From: Mycobacterium sp. 852002-51057_SCH5723018
GTDB lineage: Bacteria; Actinomycetota; Actinomycetes; Mycobacteriales; Mycobacteriaceae
Direction: 5' to 3'
Length of the DNA: 64,000 nt
NCBI RefSeq assembly: GCF_001667035.1
Contig: NZ_LZIR01000027.1
Coordinates: 1-64,000 of the forward strand
This document shows, piece by piece, positions 1 to 8,220 of this stretch (position 1 is its first letter; every line of letters begins with the position of its first letter). A model generated the notes under the pieces. The model saw only the letters and a program-made list of their open reading frames with translations. It had not been told where the DNA came from and ran no database searches. Both the position numbers and the translations under genes were made by a program.

Positions 1-1
1 G

Positions 2-1957
2 GTGTCCCCGGGGCAGGCGGGGGGGGGCGCGCCGGGCTTGGGGGGCGAGCCGGGGGGCCCCCCGAGACGCAGGGGCGGCGACCTGGGGGAGTACATGGGC
101 GGGGTGTACGCCGCGTTCGGGGCGCTGGCGGTGCGCCGCCGCGTCGAGCGCGGCGGCCCCGGCGAGCACCTCGACCTGTCCATGCTCGAGGCGATGACCG
201 CCATGCAGAGCAGCGAATGGCTGCATTCGGCGCTGCTGCGGGTGCCGCCGGTCCGCCGCACCCTGGAGGTGCCCTCGATCGAGCCGGCCAAGGACGGCTA
301 CGTCGGCATCACCATGGTCACCGGTCAGCAATGGCTCGACTTTTGCGCGATGGTCGAGTGCCCCCAGCTGGAGCAGATCGAACAGCTGCGTTTCCAGATC
401 GGCCGATGGGAATACCGCGACCTGATCCGTGAGCAGATCCATCCGTGGCTGGCCGAACGGACCGTCGCCGAGATCGTCGAGCTGGGGCAACTGTTCCGGT
501 TGCCGATCGCGGCCCTGGGCAACGGGTCCACCATCCGAGAGATGGAGTACGCGCGGCAGCGCCGGGTGTTCATCGGCAACCCGGCCGGCTTTCAGCAGCC
601 GCGTCCGCCGTGGCTCATGTCGGCGTGCGCGCCAGCCACGCCGGGCGGCACCCCGAGGATCGGTGCGGATGACAACGAAACACCTTGGTCCAGAAGCGAA
701 TACGGGTCGGAGCTGGCACCACCGCAGCCGCCCCTAGCAGGGGTGCACATCGTCGACCTGACGGCGTTTTGGGCCGGGCCCGCCGCCACGCATCTCTTGG
801 CCGCGTTCGGCGCCGACGTCATCAAGGTGGAGTCGATCCAGCGTCCCGACGGAATTCGATACTCGGGCGGGATGCGCACCGATGTCGACGACTGGTGGGA
901 GTACGGCTGGGTATTCCAGGCGATGAACACCAACAAGCGTTCCGTCACACTGGATTTGGGCTCCGACGAGGGTCGGCGCCTGTTCATGGAGCTTGCGGCC
1001 GGCGCCGACATCGTGATCGAGAACTTCTCCCCGCGGGTGATGGACCAGTTCGGGCTCACCGCCGACGTCCTGCTGAAGGCCAACCCCAAGCTCGTCGTCG
1101 CGCGGATGCCGGCGTTCGGGCTGGACGGTCCGTGGCGCGAACGGGTCGGATTCGCGCCCACCATGGAGCAAATCGCCGGGCTGGCCTGGGTGACCGGGCT
1201 TCCGGAGGCCCCGCCGGTGGCGCCGCGGGGGGCCTGCGATCCGCTGGCCGGCGTGCACGCCGCGTTCGCCGTGCTGGCCGCGCTGGACTTCGCCGACCGC
1301 ACCGGGTCGGGCCAACTCGTCGAGCTGCCGATGCTCGAAACGGTGCTGAACGCCACCGCGATCCAGGCGATCGAATCCGAGGTCTTCGGTGCGACGCTGA
1401 GCCGGCGGGGCAACCGCGGTCACCCCGACTCGATCCAGAACCTGTACCGCTGCGCCGGGGAGGACGACTGGATCGCGGTCACCGTGCGCGAGGACGGGCA
1501 GTGGCGCGCGCTGGTCGACCTGATGGGCAGGCCCGCCTGGTGTGACGAGAGCCTGGCCACCGTCGCCGGCCGGCGGGACCGAGCCGACGACATCGATCGC
1601 CGGCTGGGGGATTGGTTCGCCGGGCAGGCGCTCGACGCGGCGGTGGAGCGATTGGCCGGCGCCGGCATTCCCGCCGCGCCCGTGGTGTCGCCGTCTCTGG
1701 TCACCGAGAACCCGCAACTGCGCGACCGCGGGTTCTTCGAGACCCTGCACCACCCGAGCACGGGCGCCGGACTTTATCCCTGCCCGCCCTTCGCCAGACT
1801 GGCCGGCCAGGATCGGTGGCTGCTGCGGCCGCCGCCGAGGTTGGGCGAGCACAATGAAGAAATACTGCGCGATCGGTGCGGGCTGACCGATGAAGAGCTG
1901 GCGTCCCTTGCAACCGGCGGGGTGATCGGGACCCGTCCGGCGGGCCTCAGAAAATAA
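2..1957 (+). CDS. Tandem CaiB/BaiF (family III) CoA-transferase, 5' truncated by window edge
   Basis: This is a family III CoA-transferase, which moves CoA between carboxylic acids through a covalent aspartyl intermediate. Two CaiB-type modules are seen: the end of one (about residues 30-215) and a complete second one (about 245-630). The second has the Rossmann-like start AFGADVIKVE, and Asp413 in the CDPLAG context is the likely nucleophile. Fused double-module proteins of about 800 residues are common in mycobacterial steroid and lipid catabolic clusters, so roughly the first 150 residues lie upstream of the window. The first 80 bases are packed with G and C runs and the translation there does not resemble the family, so that start is an artefact or carries sequence errors. 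Ferredoxin, P450 and Rieske genes follow. Family confident; substrate unknown. Confidence 0.85.
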   Translation: MSPGQAGGGAPGLGGEPGGPPRRRGGDLGEYMGGVYAAFGALAVRRRVERGGPGEHLDLSMLEAMTAMQSSEWLHSALLRVPPVRRTLEVPSIEPAKDGYVGITMVTGQQWLDFCAMVECPQLEQIEQLRFQIGRWEYRDLIREQIHPWLAERTVAEIVELGQLFRLPIAALGNGSTIREMEYARQRRVFIGNPAGFQQPRPPWLMSACAPATPGGTPRIGADDNETPWSRSEYGSELAPPQPPLAGVHIVDLTAFWAGPAATHLLAAFGADVIKVESIQRPDGIRYSGGMRTDVDDWWEYGWVFQAMNTNKRSVTLDLGSDEGRRLFMELAAGADIVIENFSPRVMDQFGLTADVLLKANPKLVVARMPAFGLDGPWRERVGFAPTMEQIAGLAWVTGLPEAPPVAPRGACDPLAGVHAAFAVLAALDFADRTGSGQLVELPMLETVLNATAIQAIESEVFGATLSRRGNRGHPDSIQNLYRCAGEDDWIAVTVREDGQWRALVDLMGRPAWCDESLATVAGRRDRADDIDRRLGDWFAGQALDAAVERLAGAGIPAAPVVSPSLVTENPQLRDRGFFETLHHPSTGAGLYPCPPFARLAGQDRWLLRPPPRLGEHNEEILRDRCGLTDEELASLATGGVIGTRPAGLRK

Positions 1958-1975
1958 GGGTTAGGAGGGCATCTG

Positions 1976-2167
1976 ATGCGTGTGACGGTCGACGAGAACC
2001 TGTGCGAGGCCAACGGCTTCTGCGAATCGCTTGCACCGGAGGTATTCGAACTCGGCGATGCCGACGTGGTGCAGATCGCGGACGGCCCCGTGCCGCCGCG
2101 GCTGGAGATCGACGTGCGCGCTGCGGTGGATCAGTGCCCCAAGGCCGCGCTGCGGCTACGCGACTGA
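1976..2167 (+). CDS. Small 3Fe-4S ferredoxin (P450 redox partner type)
   Basis: A 63-residue ferredoxin with Cys10, Cys16 and Cys54-Pro, the CX5C...CP pattern of actinobacterial [3Fe-4S] ferredoxins. The position that would hold a fourth ligand in a 4Fe-4S protein (residue 13) is Asn. Such ferredoxins hand electrons to cytochromes P450, and a P450 gene lies convergently only one base away, so it is the obvious partner. The ATG follows a GGAGGG ribosome site after an 18-base gap from the CoA-transferase, suggesting co-transcription with it. A Rieske oxygenase could also be its acceptor. Confidence 0.88.
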   Translation: MRVTVDENLCEANGFCESLAPEVFELGDADVVQIADGPVPPRLEIDVRAAVDQCPKAALRLRD

Positions 2168-2168
2168 C

Positions 2169-3404
2169 CTATCGCCGCTCGGTGAGCGAGATCGCCATCT
2201 CGTCGTAGATCGACATGTTGGTGGTCAGGTTCGGGTAGGCCGCCTTAGCGGGACCGAGGGCGATGTTGTCGCATCGCAGCAGCAGTTCATCGAACACCGC
2301 GCGGAGTTCGGCGCGCGCGAGCATGGCGCCCAGGCAGTGATGCGGTCCGCCGCCGCCGAAGGTCACGTGAGGGTTCGGGTGGCGCCCGATGTCGAAGGTG
2401 AACGGCGAGGAGAACACCTCCTCGTCGCGGTTGGCCGAGCGCAGCGTCGACACCACCCGCTCGCCCCGGGGGATGTGCTGGCCGTCCATCTCGACGTCCA
2501 CCTTGGTGGTGCGCGTCCAGTAGGCCACCGGTGACGCCCAGCGCAACACCTCCTCGACCGCCTTGGCCCGCACCGCTTCCTCTGCCCGGTACCGCTCGAT
2601 CTGTTCGGGGTTCTCGACGAACGCCTGCAGCCCGATGGCCAACGCGTTCTTGGTGGTGTCGCTGCCGGCAAACGCCAGCACGAAAAAGAAGAACTCGAGT
2701 TCGTTGGCGGGCAGGCTGAATTGCTCACCGTCCTCGCCGGTGATCACCGCGGACGCCAGGGTGCTCCAGATGTCGTCGGCCGGATTGCGCCGCCTCTCGG
2801 CGGTGAGCTCCATCGCGTACCCGAAAATGGCGGCGTAGAGGTCGGTATAGTCCTGCCGGCTCGGCCGCGCCTCCGACGAGTTGGCTTCCAGGATGCGGTC
2901 CAACCCGTCGAAGATTCGCGGCCGGTCGGGTTCCGGTATGCCGATGATGTCGCCGATGACCGCCATCGGCAGGGTGTCGGCGACATCATCGATCCAGTCG
3001 CCGCCGCCCTCGTCGAGCAGATGGTCGATCAGCCGCCCGGCGCGCGCTCGGATGCCATCCTCGAGCTTGGCTATCGCGCGCGGGTTGAACGCGTGGGATA
3101 TGAGCTTGCGGCGCTTGTTCAGAGCCGGTGGGTCCATGTTGATGATCGTCGGATACGACGCGAACATCCCGACCGGCTGGATCAGCGGGCCGTCGACCGC
3201 GGTGAAGGAATCGGTATCACGGTGCAGCCGGACCGCGTGCCGGTGCTTGGTTGCCACCCAGAACGCGCGCTGGACCGTGTTGGCGACACCGGGTGTCAGG
3301 TCGTGCCGGAAAAGCGGCCTGCCGGCTCGCAATGCGGCAAACAGGTCATCGGGAAAACCGTTGCGCCACAAGGAAAAATCGGACAGATCCACCGCCACCG
3401 TCAT
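2169..3404 (-). CDS. Cytochrome P450
   Basis: A 411-residue soluble bacterial P450, normal length for the class. Seen: I-helix oxygen-activation motif AGSDTT (residues 246-251), a K-helix ExxR (EEVLR), and the heme loop FGGGGPHHCLGAM with thiolate Cys357. The reading frame stays open for 380 codons upstream, but that stretch is antisense to the Rieske gene. Translation should start at the ATG read from 3404 (MTVAVDLSD). The gene is divergent from the Rieske gene and convergent with the ferredoxin. It would hydroxylate the lipid-like substrate of this cluster; the CYP family cannot be assigned by eye. Confidence 0.9.
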   Translation of the reverse strand: MTVAVDLSDFSLWRNGFPDDLFAALRAGRPLFRHDLTPGVANTVQRAFWVATKHRHAVRLHRDTDSFTAVDGPLIQPVGMFASYPTIINMDPPALNKRRKLISHAFNPRAIAKLEDGIRARAGRLIDHLLDEGGGDWIDDVADTLPMAVIGDIIGIPEPDRPRIFDGLDRILEANSSEARPSRQDYTDLYAAIFGYAMELTAERRRNPADDIWSTLASAVITGEDGEQFSLPANELEFFFFVLAFAGSDTTKNALAIGLQAFVENPEQIERYRAEEAVRAKAVEEVLRWASPVAYWTRTTKVDVEMDGQHIPRGERVVSTLRSANRDEEVFSSPFTFDIGRHPNPHVTFGGGGPHHCLGAMLARAELRAVFDELLLRCDNIALGPAKAAYPNLTTNMSIYDEMAISLTERR

Positions 3405-3439
3405 CTTCAAACCCCGCTCTGTCCGGACCTGCCTGGTGC

Positions 3440-3480
3440 CGCGTTGACGTTCAATGCTTAAGATAGTAAAAATAGACCCA
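3440..3480 (+). promoter_or_regulatory. Candidate promoter in P450/Rieske divergent region
   Basis: The 99 bases between the P450 and Rieske starts hold an AT-rich patch that is unusual for this DNA. TTGACG at 3444 lies 17 bases before TAAAAA at 3467, a plausible -35/-10 pair for the Rieske operon. No strong inverted repeat was seen. Weak evidence by eye. Confidence 0.3.
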
Positions 3481-3503
3481 GTCGTCGAACCCGCGGAGTG
3501 CTC

Positions 3504-4631
3504 GTGACCCATACAATTTCGGACCCGGCGTCCGATTCCGCCGGAGATCCGTCGGAACGCGAGTTCGGCCAGTCCGGCATCGCGCTGTCCACCTACCGGT
3601 TCCCGACCGGCTGGTTCATCGTCGCCTTCGGGTCCGACCTGGCCGCCGGCCAAGTGAAGCGCGCGCACTACTTCGGTGAAGAGCTGGTGCTGTTCCGCAC
3701 CGCGTCCGGCCAGGTGCACGTGATGGAGGCCTACTGCCAGCACCTGGGCGCCAACCTGGGCGTCGGCGGCACCGTGGAAGGCGAGAACATCGTGTGCCCG
3801 TGGCACGGGTGGCGCTGGCGCGGTGACGGCACGAACGCGCTGATTCCCTACAGCAAGATCGGCTGCAAGAACAACGTCCGCATCCGCACCTACCCGAGCA
3901 TGGAGTGGTACGGCTTCATCCTGGCCTGGCATGAGCGCCACGGGCGCGCCCCCTACTGGCAGCCGCCGGTGCTGCCCGAGCTGGAAACCAACGAGTACTA
4001 CCCGCTGCACCCGCACACCCAGATGCTCAACCGGGTCAAGGTGCACCCGCAGATGATCATCGAGAACGCCGCCGACCCGTACCACGTGCAATACGTGCAC
4101 AAGGCCGCCAATCCCGCCACCACCGCGTCGTTCGAGGTATCCGGTTACCACCTGCACGCCACCGTCAACGCCCACTTCGGCGGCGGCCGCGCGTCGACCT
4201 GGCTGACTCCCAACGGCCCGGTCGACGCCAAGATCATCTACGACAACTACTCGTTGGGGTTGGGGATCGTCCGCTTCCCCAGCGAACTGGTGGCCACCAT
4301 CCAAGTCACCGGCCAGACGCCGGTGGACGAGGACTACACCGACTACTTCTATACCCAGGCTTCCGTCCGCGAGCCCGGTGACGCCGGCGACGTCCCGACC
4401 GGGCGCGCCGCCCGGTTCCTGGCGCTGCAGCAAGAGGTCATCAAACAGGACTTCTTCACCTGGGAGAACATGAAATACCTGGAGAAGCCGAACCTCGCAC
4501 CCGAAGAGGCGCACGACTATGCCGCCCTTCGTCGCTGGGCGCACCGCTTCTACCCGGGTCCGCAGCCGTCACCCTCCGACTTCGGCTACACCGGCGACGG
4601 TGAGCCCGACCCGGCGGCCTCCCAAGTCTGA
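3504..4631 (+). CDS. Rieske non-heme iron oxygenase, KshA-like alpha subunit
   Basis: Oxygenase component of a Rieske system. The Rieske 2Fe-2S ligands are Cys78/His80 and Cys98/His101 (CQH and CPWH), followed by a catalytic domain whose NAADPYH..H segment carries the mononuclear iron ligands. Length (375 residues) and layout resemble 3-ketosteroid-9-alpha-hydroxylase oxygenases (KshA), so a steroid or similar polycyclic substrate is possible but not shown. A GTG at 3498 is in frame, but GCGGAG at 3493-3498 is well spaced only for the GTG at 3504, which I chose. The stop overlaps the start of the CoA ligase gene (TGATG), indicating translational coupling. No dedicated reductase is encoded nearby. 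Confidence 0.85.
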   Translation: MTHTISDPASDSAGDPSEREFGQSGIALSTYRFPTGWFIVAFGSDLAAGQVKRAHYFGEELVLFRTASGQVHVMEAYCQHLGANLGVGGTVEGENIVCPWHGWRWRGDGTNALIPYSKIGCKNNVRIRTYPSMEWYGFILAWHERHGRAPYWQPPVLPELETNEYYPLHPHTQMLNRVKVHPQMIIENAADPYHVQYVHKAANPATTASFEVSGYHLHATVNAHFGGGRASTWLTPNGPVDAKIIYDNYSLGLGIVRFPSELVATIQVTGQTPVDEDYTDYFYTQASVREPGDAGDVPTGRAARFLALQQEVIKQDFFTWENMKYLEKPNLAPEEAHDYAALRRWAHRFYPGPQPSPSDFGYTGDGEPDPAASQV

Positions 4632-6214
4632 TGTGCCCCCTGGGGCCCAACGATTTCGGGGTCGACGGCTTCACCGTCCCGGCAGTGCTGGACAGCCGGG
4701 CCGAGCAGTATCCCGACCGCGTCATGATGTCGATTGCCGGCGTCGACGTGACCTTCGAGCAGATGCGCCGGCGCTCCTGCGCGGCGGCGAACATGCTGTC
4801 CGATCTGGGTCTCGGCCGCGGTGACTCTGTGGCGTTGTTCACCGCGACTTGCCCGGAATGGGTCTATTTCTGGCTGGGTGCGGCGCGCATAGGCGCGGTG
4901 AGCGCGGCGGTGAATGCCGCGAACAAGGGCGACTTCCTGCTGCACACGCTCCGGTTGTCGCGGGCCAAGGTCATTCTCACCGATGCCGAGCGGCGGCCCC
5001 GCGTCGACGAGGTCGCCAGTGCGCTGGAAACGGTGACGGGCGTTGTGGTTCAAGATGATTCGCTGAGCGGTGTGTTGCGGCGCGGTGCCGAATGCCCCAC
5101 GGCGGGCAGCCCGGCCGGGCCGTTCGAGGTGGGATCATTGTTCTACACATCGGGCACCACGGGCCCGTCCAAAGCCGTTGCCACGACGTGGCATTACCTG
5201 TTCTCGGTGGCCGCGACCGCCGCCTCGGCGTGGGAGTTTCGTCCGGGCGAGGTGCTGTGGACGGCGATGCCGCTTTTCCACCTGAGCGCGGCGCCCAGCG
5301 TACTGGCCCCCATGCTGGTGGGCGGAACAACCGTGTTGGCCAAGGCGTTTCATCCCGGCGAGGTGTGGGACGACATACGTGCCCGCGGGGCGATCGGCTT
5401 TGCCGGCGCCGGCGCGATGGTTTCGATGCTGCAGAATCTGCCCGCAGATCCGCGCGACTCCGGGCTGCCGCTGCGGTTCATTTCCGCGGCTCCCATCGCC
5501 GCTGATTCCTACCGCGCGATCGAAAAGCGTTACGGCTGCCGCATCGTCACGATGTACGGGATGACCGAGGCCTTTCCAATCGCCGTCAAGGGCGTGGCCG
5601 ACGACGGGGTTCCGGGGACATCGGGTCGGCCAAACCCCAACTTCGACGTGCGCATCGTCGACGAGCACGGAAATCCACTGCCGGCCGGGGTCGTGGGAGA
5701 GATCGCGTGCCGCGCTCAGTACCCGCACGTGATGAGCGAAGGCTACGTCGGTGAAGGGTCGCGGGTGCAGCCGCACCCGGAGTGGTTCCGCACCGGTGAC
5801 CTCGGCCGGCTCGACGCCGACGAAAACGGCGATCAAAACCTGACATATGTGGACCGCGTCAAGGACGCGTTGCGCAGACGCGGCGAAAACGTCTCGTCCG
5901 TCGAAGTGGAGTCCGTCGTCATGCGCCATCCCGCGGTGGCCGAGGCCGCGGCGGTGGGGGTGCCCAGCGAGTTGGGTGAAGACGACATCCTGGTGGTCCT
6001 CGCGTTGCGCCCCGGGGCCACGCTGGATTGCGCCGAGCTGCTCGACTTCTGCGCGGCTCGGATGCCCTACTTCTGCGTGCCGAGATTCGTCGAGACGGTG
6101 AATGAACTCCCGAGGAACGGCATTGGACGGATACGTAAAGATTTGCTGCGCGCCCGGGGATTGAATGATGACACCTGGGATCGCGAACAATACGGTTATG
6201 TCGTTAGCCGATAA
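4631..6214 (+). CDS. Acyl/aryl-CoA synthetase (ANL superfamily)
   Basis: A 527-residue AMP-forming ligase that activates a carboxylic acid to its CoA thioester. Seen: P-loop motif YTSGTTGPSKAV near residue 171, a YGMTE box, RTGDLGRLD, and the hinge region DALRRRGENVSSVEVE. In the C-terminal A10 motif, where the catalytic lysine usually follows Gly (GK), this protein reads NGIGRIRK, so Arg500 stands at the expected lysine with Lys503 close by. Its ATG overlaps the stop of the Rieske gene, so the two are probably made together. It likely loads the catabolic substrate or an oxygenated product onto CoA for the hot-dog hydratases downstream. Confidence 0.85.
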   Translation: MCPLGPNDFGVDGFTVPAVLDSRAEQYPDRVMMSIAGVDVTFEQMRRRSCAAANMLSDLGLGRGDSVALFTATCPEWVYFWLGAARIGAVSAAVNAANKGDFLLHTLRLSRAKVILTDAERRPRVDEVASALETVTGVVVQDDSLSGVLRRGAECPTAGSPAGPFEVGSLFYTSGTTGPSKAVATTWHYLFSVAATAASAWEFRPGEVLWTAMPLFHLSAAPSVLAPMLVGGTTVLAKAFHPGEVWDDIRARGAIGFAGAGAMVSMLQNLPADPRDSGLPLRFISAAPIAADSYRAIEKRYGCRIVTMYGMTEAFPIAVKGVADDGVPGTSGRPNPNFDVRIVDEHGNPLPAGVVGEIACRAQYPHVMSEGYVGEGSRVQPHPEWFRTGDLGRLDADENGDQNLTYVDRVKDALRRRGENVSSVEVESVVMRHPAVAEAAAVGVPSELGEDDILVVLALRPGATLDCAELLDFCAARMPYFCVPRFVETVNELPRNGIGRIRKDLLRARGLNDDTWDREQYGYVVSR

Positions 6215-6275
6215 GTTAAGTTAGGGTTAATGAGCCATTTTTCCCATCAATTCCGAGAAAGGCCCGCGTGCCAAG

Positions 6276-6701
6276 ATGTCCCTGACGTATCAGCAAGAGC
6301 AGTTTCTCCACGCCGCGACGGGCCGGGCTGCGATCCTCGACCTCGACGCCCGTCACAATCGGGCCTACTCCGACGGCGACCGCGACCGCTGGATCGCCAC
6401 CTTCCGCCATTCCGGCGCCAGCTACACCCGCGATGGTGACCTGTTCACCGACCTGCGCGCGGCCTTCGACGGCGGGGATGGGCAGCGCTTGGTCACGGTC
6501 GATCACGAGATCAGCATCGACGGGGTGAACGCGACGCAGCGTTGTGTCGTAGTGCTTTTCGCCGCCATGTACGGCGACACGAACCTGCGGGCAACCGGCA
6601 CGTACCGGGACGCGCTGATCTACGAGCGTGGCGGCTGGTACTTCACATCGCGCGTCCTCAAATGGGATTCGGTGCCGAGCCGGCACCCTCTCGTCATGTG
6701 A
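6276..6701 (+). CDS. SnoaL/NTF2-like protein
   Basis: A 141-residue alpha+beta protein of the nuclear transport factor 2/SnoaL type. It has an N-terminal helical part (DLDARHNRAYSDGDRDRWIATF), and the strand-rich remainder includes GTYRDALIYERGGWYFTSR. Relatives act as hydratases, isomerases, dehydratases or non-catalytic binding subunits, and are common in mycobacterial steroid and aromatic degradation clusters. The ATG has only a weak ribosome site (GAGAAAGG, about 14 bases upstream). The next gene starts just after it. Fold confident, reaction not. Confidence 0.75.
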   Translation: MSLTYQQEQFLHAATGRAAILDLDARHNRAYSDGDRDRWIATFRHSGASYTRDGDLFTDLRAAFDGGDGQRLVTVDHEISIDGVNATQRCVVVLFAAMYGDTNLRATGTYRDALIYERGGWYFTSRVLKWDSVPSRHPLVM

Positions 6702-6714
6702 GCCGCGCCGATAC

Positions 6715-7245
6715 GTGGATCACGACCTCAGCTATCAGCTGGCCTTCGGCACCTATGAAGACGCGCTGCGCATGGTCGGCGCGAAAAGTGAGCCGCGGAC
6801 GGCGGCGACACCGGTCAGCGGCGCACGCATCCAATTGTTCGCGGCGATGGTCCACGACGGCAATCGGTCATATTGGGACGTCGAATTCGCCCGCCAGAAA
6901 TGGGGCGGCCTGCTCGCCCCGCCGGCCCTATTGATGGGATGGCTGATACCGCCGCCGTGGCAGCCGACGGGTAGGCCGCCGGCGGCGTCGGTCGTGCTGC
7001 GAGTACCGTTGCCCGGCACCACATTCATCAACGCGGCCAACGACGTCGAGTTCGTGCAGCCCATCGTCGAGGGCGATCTGCTCACGGTCGTCGAAGAGCT
7101 GGTATCGGTGTCGCCGGAAAAGCGTACGAGGCTGGGTGTGGGTCACTTCGTCGAAACGCTGGAGACGTATCGCCGCCAAGACGGGGCTGTGGTGGCCACC
7201 TGTCGAAACACCTTGTTTCGCTTCACACCTGGCGGCTCCTCATGA
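6715..7245 (+). CDS. FAS1-like/MaoC N-terminal hot-dog dehydratase subunit
   Basis: A 176-residue single hot-dog protein of the MaoC N-terminal (FAS1-like dehydratase) class. It has the strand ending in TTFINAANDVEFVQPIVEGDLLTV and the closing segment ETYRRQDGAVVATCRNTLFRF. These usually pair with a second hot-dog protein that carries the Asp/His catalytic residues, making a heterodimeric (R)-specific enoyl-CoA hydratase, as in ChsH1/ChsH2-type pairs. The frame is open back to 6628, but a GTG at 6715 just after the preceding gene gives a family-length protein. The stop overlaps the next start (ATGA), which fits co-assembly with the following gene product. Confidence 0.75.
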   Translation: MDHDLSYQLAFGTYEDALRMVGAKSEPRTAATPVSGARIQLFAAMVHDGNRSYWDVEFARQKWGGLLAPPALLMGWLIPPPWQPTGRPPAASVVLRVPLPGTTFINAANDVEFVQPIVEGDLLTVVEELVSVSPEKRTRLGVGHFVETLETYRRQDGAVVATCRNTLFRFTPGGSS

Positions 7246-7685
7246 TCAGTGAGGATCTCGACTGGAACGAGATCACCGTTCCCGTCGACCTCCCCGAAGT
7301 GGTCGACCACATCAACTACCAGCGAGTCGTGGAGAATGCCGGGGCGACGTGGGACTATTTCCCGGGCCATTTCGATCCGGTCTACGCCCAAAGCCAGGGA
7401 AACCCAACGATTTACGTCAATACCATGCACCTTGCCGGGTTCGCCGACCGCGTCGCGACGGATTGGGCCGGCCCCGGCACCCGCGTGGTGCGCCGTTCGA
7501 TGCGGCTGGCCGGCTCGGTATACGCCGGCGACACCATGGTGGGCCGGGGCCGCGCGGTGACCAAGCGGCGGGACACCTCGGCGGACCCGCCGCGCTGCCT
7601 GGTCGACATCCAGATCGAGGTGACCAATCAGCACGGCGTGCTGTGCTGCCCGGTCGAGCTCACCCTGCAGTTTCCCGATGGATGA
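7242..7685 (+). CDS. MaoC-like hot-dog dehydratase, catalytic-type partner subunit
   Basis: A 147-residue hot-dog protein with the MaoC-like stretch FDPVYAQSQGNPTIYVNTMHLAGFADR followed by a strand-rich half. It overlaps the upstream FAS1-like gene by four bases, so the two subunits are expected in equal amounts as a hydratase adding water to an enoyl-CoA intermediate. The stretch resembles the HotDog fold of ChsH-type subunits, but a textbook D-x4-H hydratase motif is not obvious, so activity is inferred. Its stop lies within the start region of the following DinB-like gene, continuing the tight operon. Confidence 0.72.
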   Translation: MISEDLDWNEITVPVDLPEVVDHINYQRVVENAGATWDYFPGHFDPVYAQSQGNPTIYVNTMHLAGFADRVATDWAGPGTRVVRRSMRLAGSVYAGDTMVGRGRAVTKRRDTSADPPRCLVDIQIEVTNQHGVLCCPVELTLQFPDG

Positions 7686-8220
7686 TGGCCGGGCTGATGG
7701 CGTGGGGCTATTGCACCTGGCGGTGTGCCGCCGGTTCGGCGATGCGGTTCGATCGGCGAACGGCAAATGGGATCGCCGCTCCCCGTGCGACGCGTGGGAT
7801 GCCCGGGGAGTGCTCGAGCATGTCATCGGGTTTCATGACGTGCTGGTGTTGCGTCCCCTGGGGCTCAAGCCCAACCGGCCGCGCGACGATCCGCAGGCGC
7901 GCTGGCACCTGACCTACGCCGCGCTGGCGGAGGCCTTCGAATCCGGCGCGGTAGCACGGCTGGATGCGCGCACCCCGATACCGAACCTGACCCGCGATGT
8001 CCTGGTGCACACCTGGGACCTCGCCCGCGCGGTGGGGGCCGACGATCGGCTGGACCCCGCGTGGTGTGAGCGGTTCTACGCCGGCCTGCCCGCGGATCCG
8101 CAGGCCTTGACCGCGTCGGGAATGTTCAGCGCACCGGTGCCGGTGCGCGGTGAGACCGATGCGCAGGCAAGGCTTCTCGCGCGGCTGGGCCGCGATCCCG
8201 GATGGCGGCCGGAGTCATAG
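7678..8220 (+). CDS. TIGR03086/DinB-like metal-binding protein (mycothiol-dependent maleylpyruvate isomerase fold)
   Basis: A 180-residue helical bundle protein. Segments such as RSPCDAWDARGVLEHVIGFHDV and LTRDVLVHTWDLARAVGADD match the actinobacterial TIGR03086/MDMPI group, in which three histidines bind a divalent metal. His48, His53 and His113 are the visible candidates. Relatives use mycothiol as cofactor or are uncharacterised. It overlaps the hot-dog gene start-to-stop, so it belongs to the same operon, and ends six bases inside the convergent aldehyde dehydrogenase gene. The role in this pathway is unknown. Confidence 0.7.
   Translation: MDDGRADGVGLLHLAVCRRFGDAVRSANGKWDRRSPCDAWDARGVLEHVIGFHDVLVLRPLGLKPNRPRDDPQARWHLTYAALAEAFESGAVARLDARTPIPNLTRDVLVHTWDLARAVGADDRLDPAWCERFYAGLPADPQALTASGMFSAPVPVRGETDAQARLLARLGRDPGWRPES

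Noticed and set aside
3405..4544. N-terminal extension of the P450 gene
   Set aside because: It would be antisense to the Rieske oxygenase gene. The P450 fold begins at the internal ATG read from 3404.
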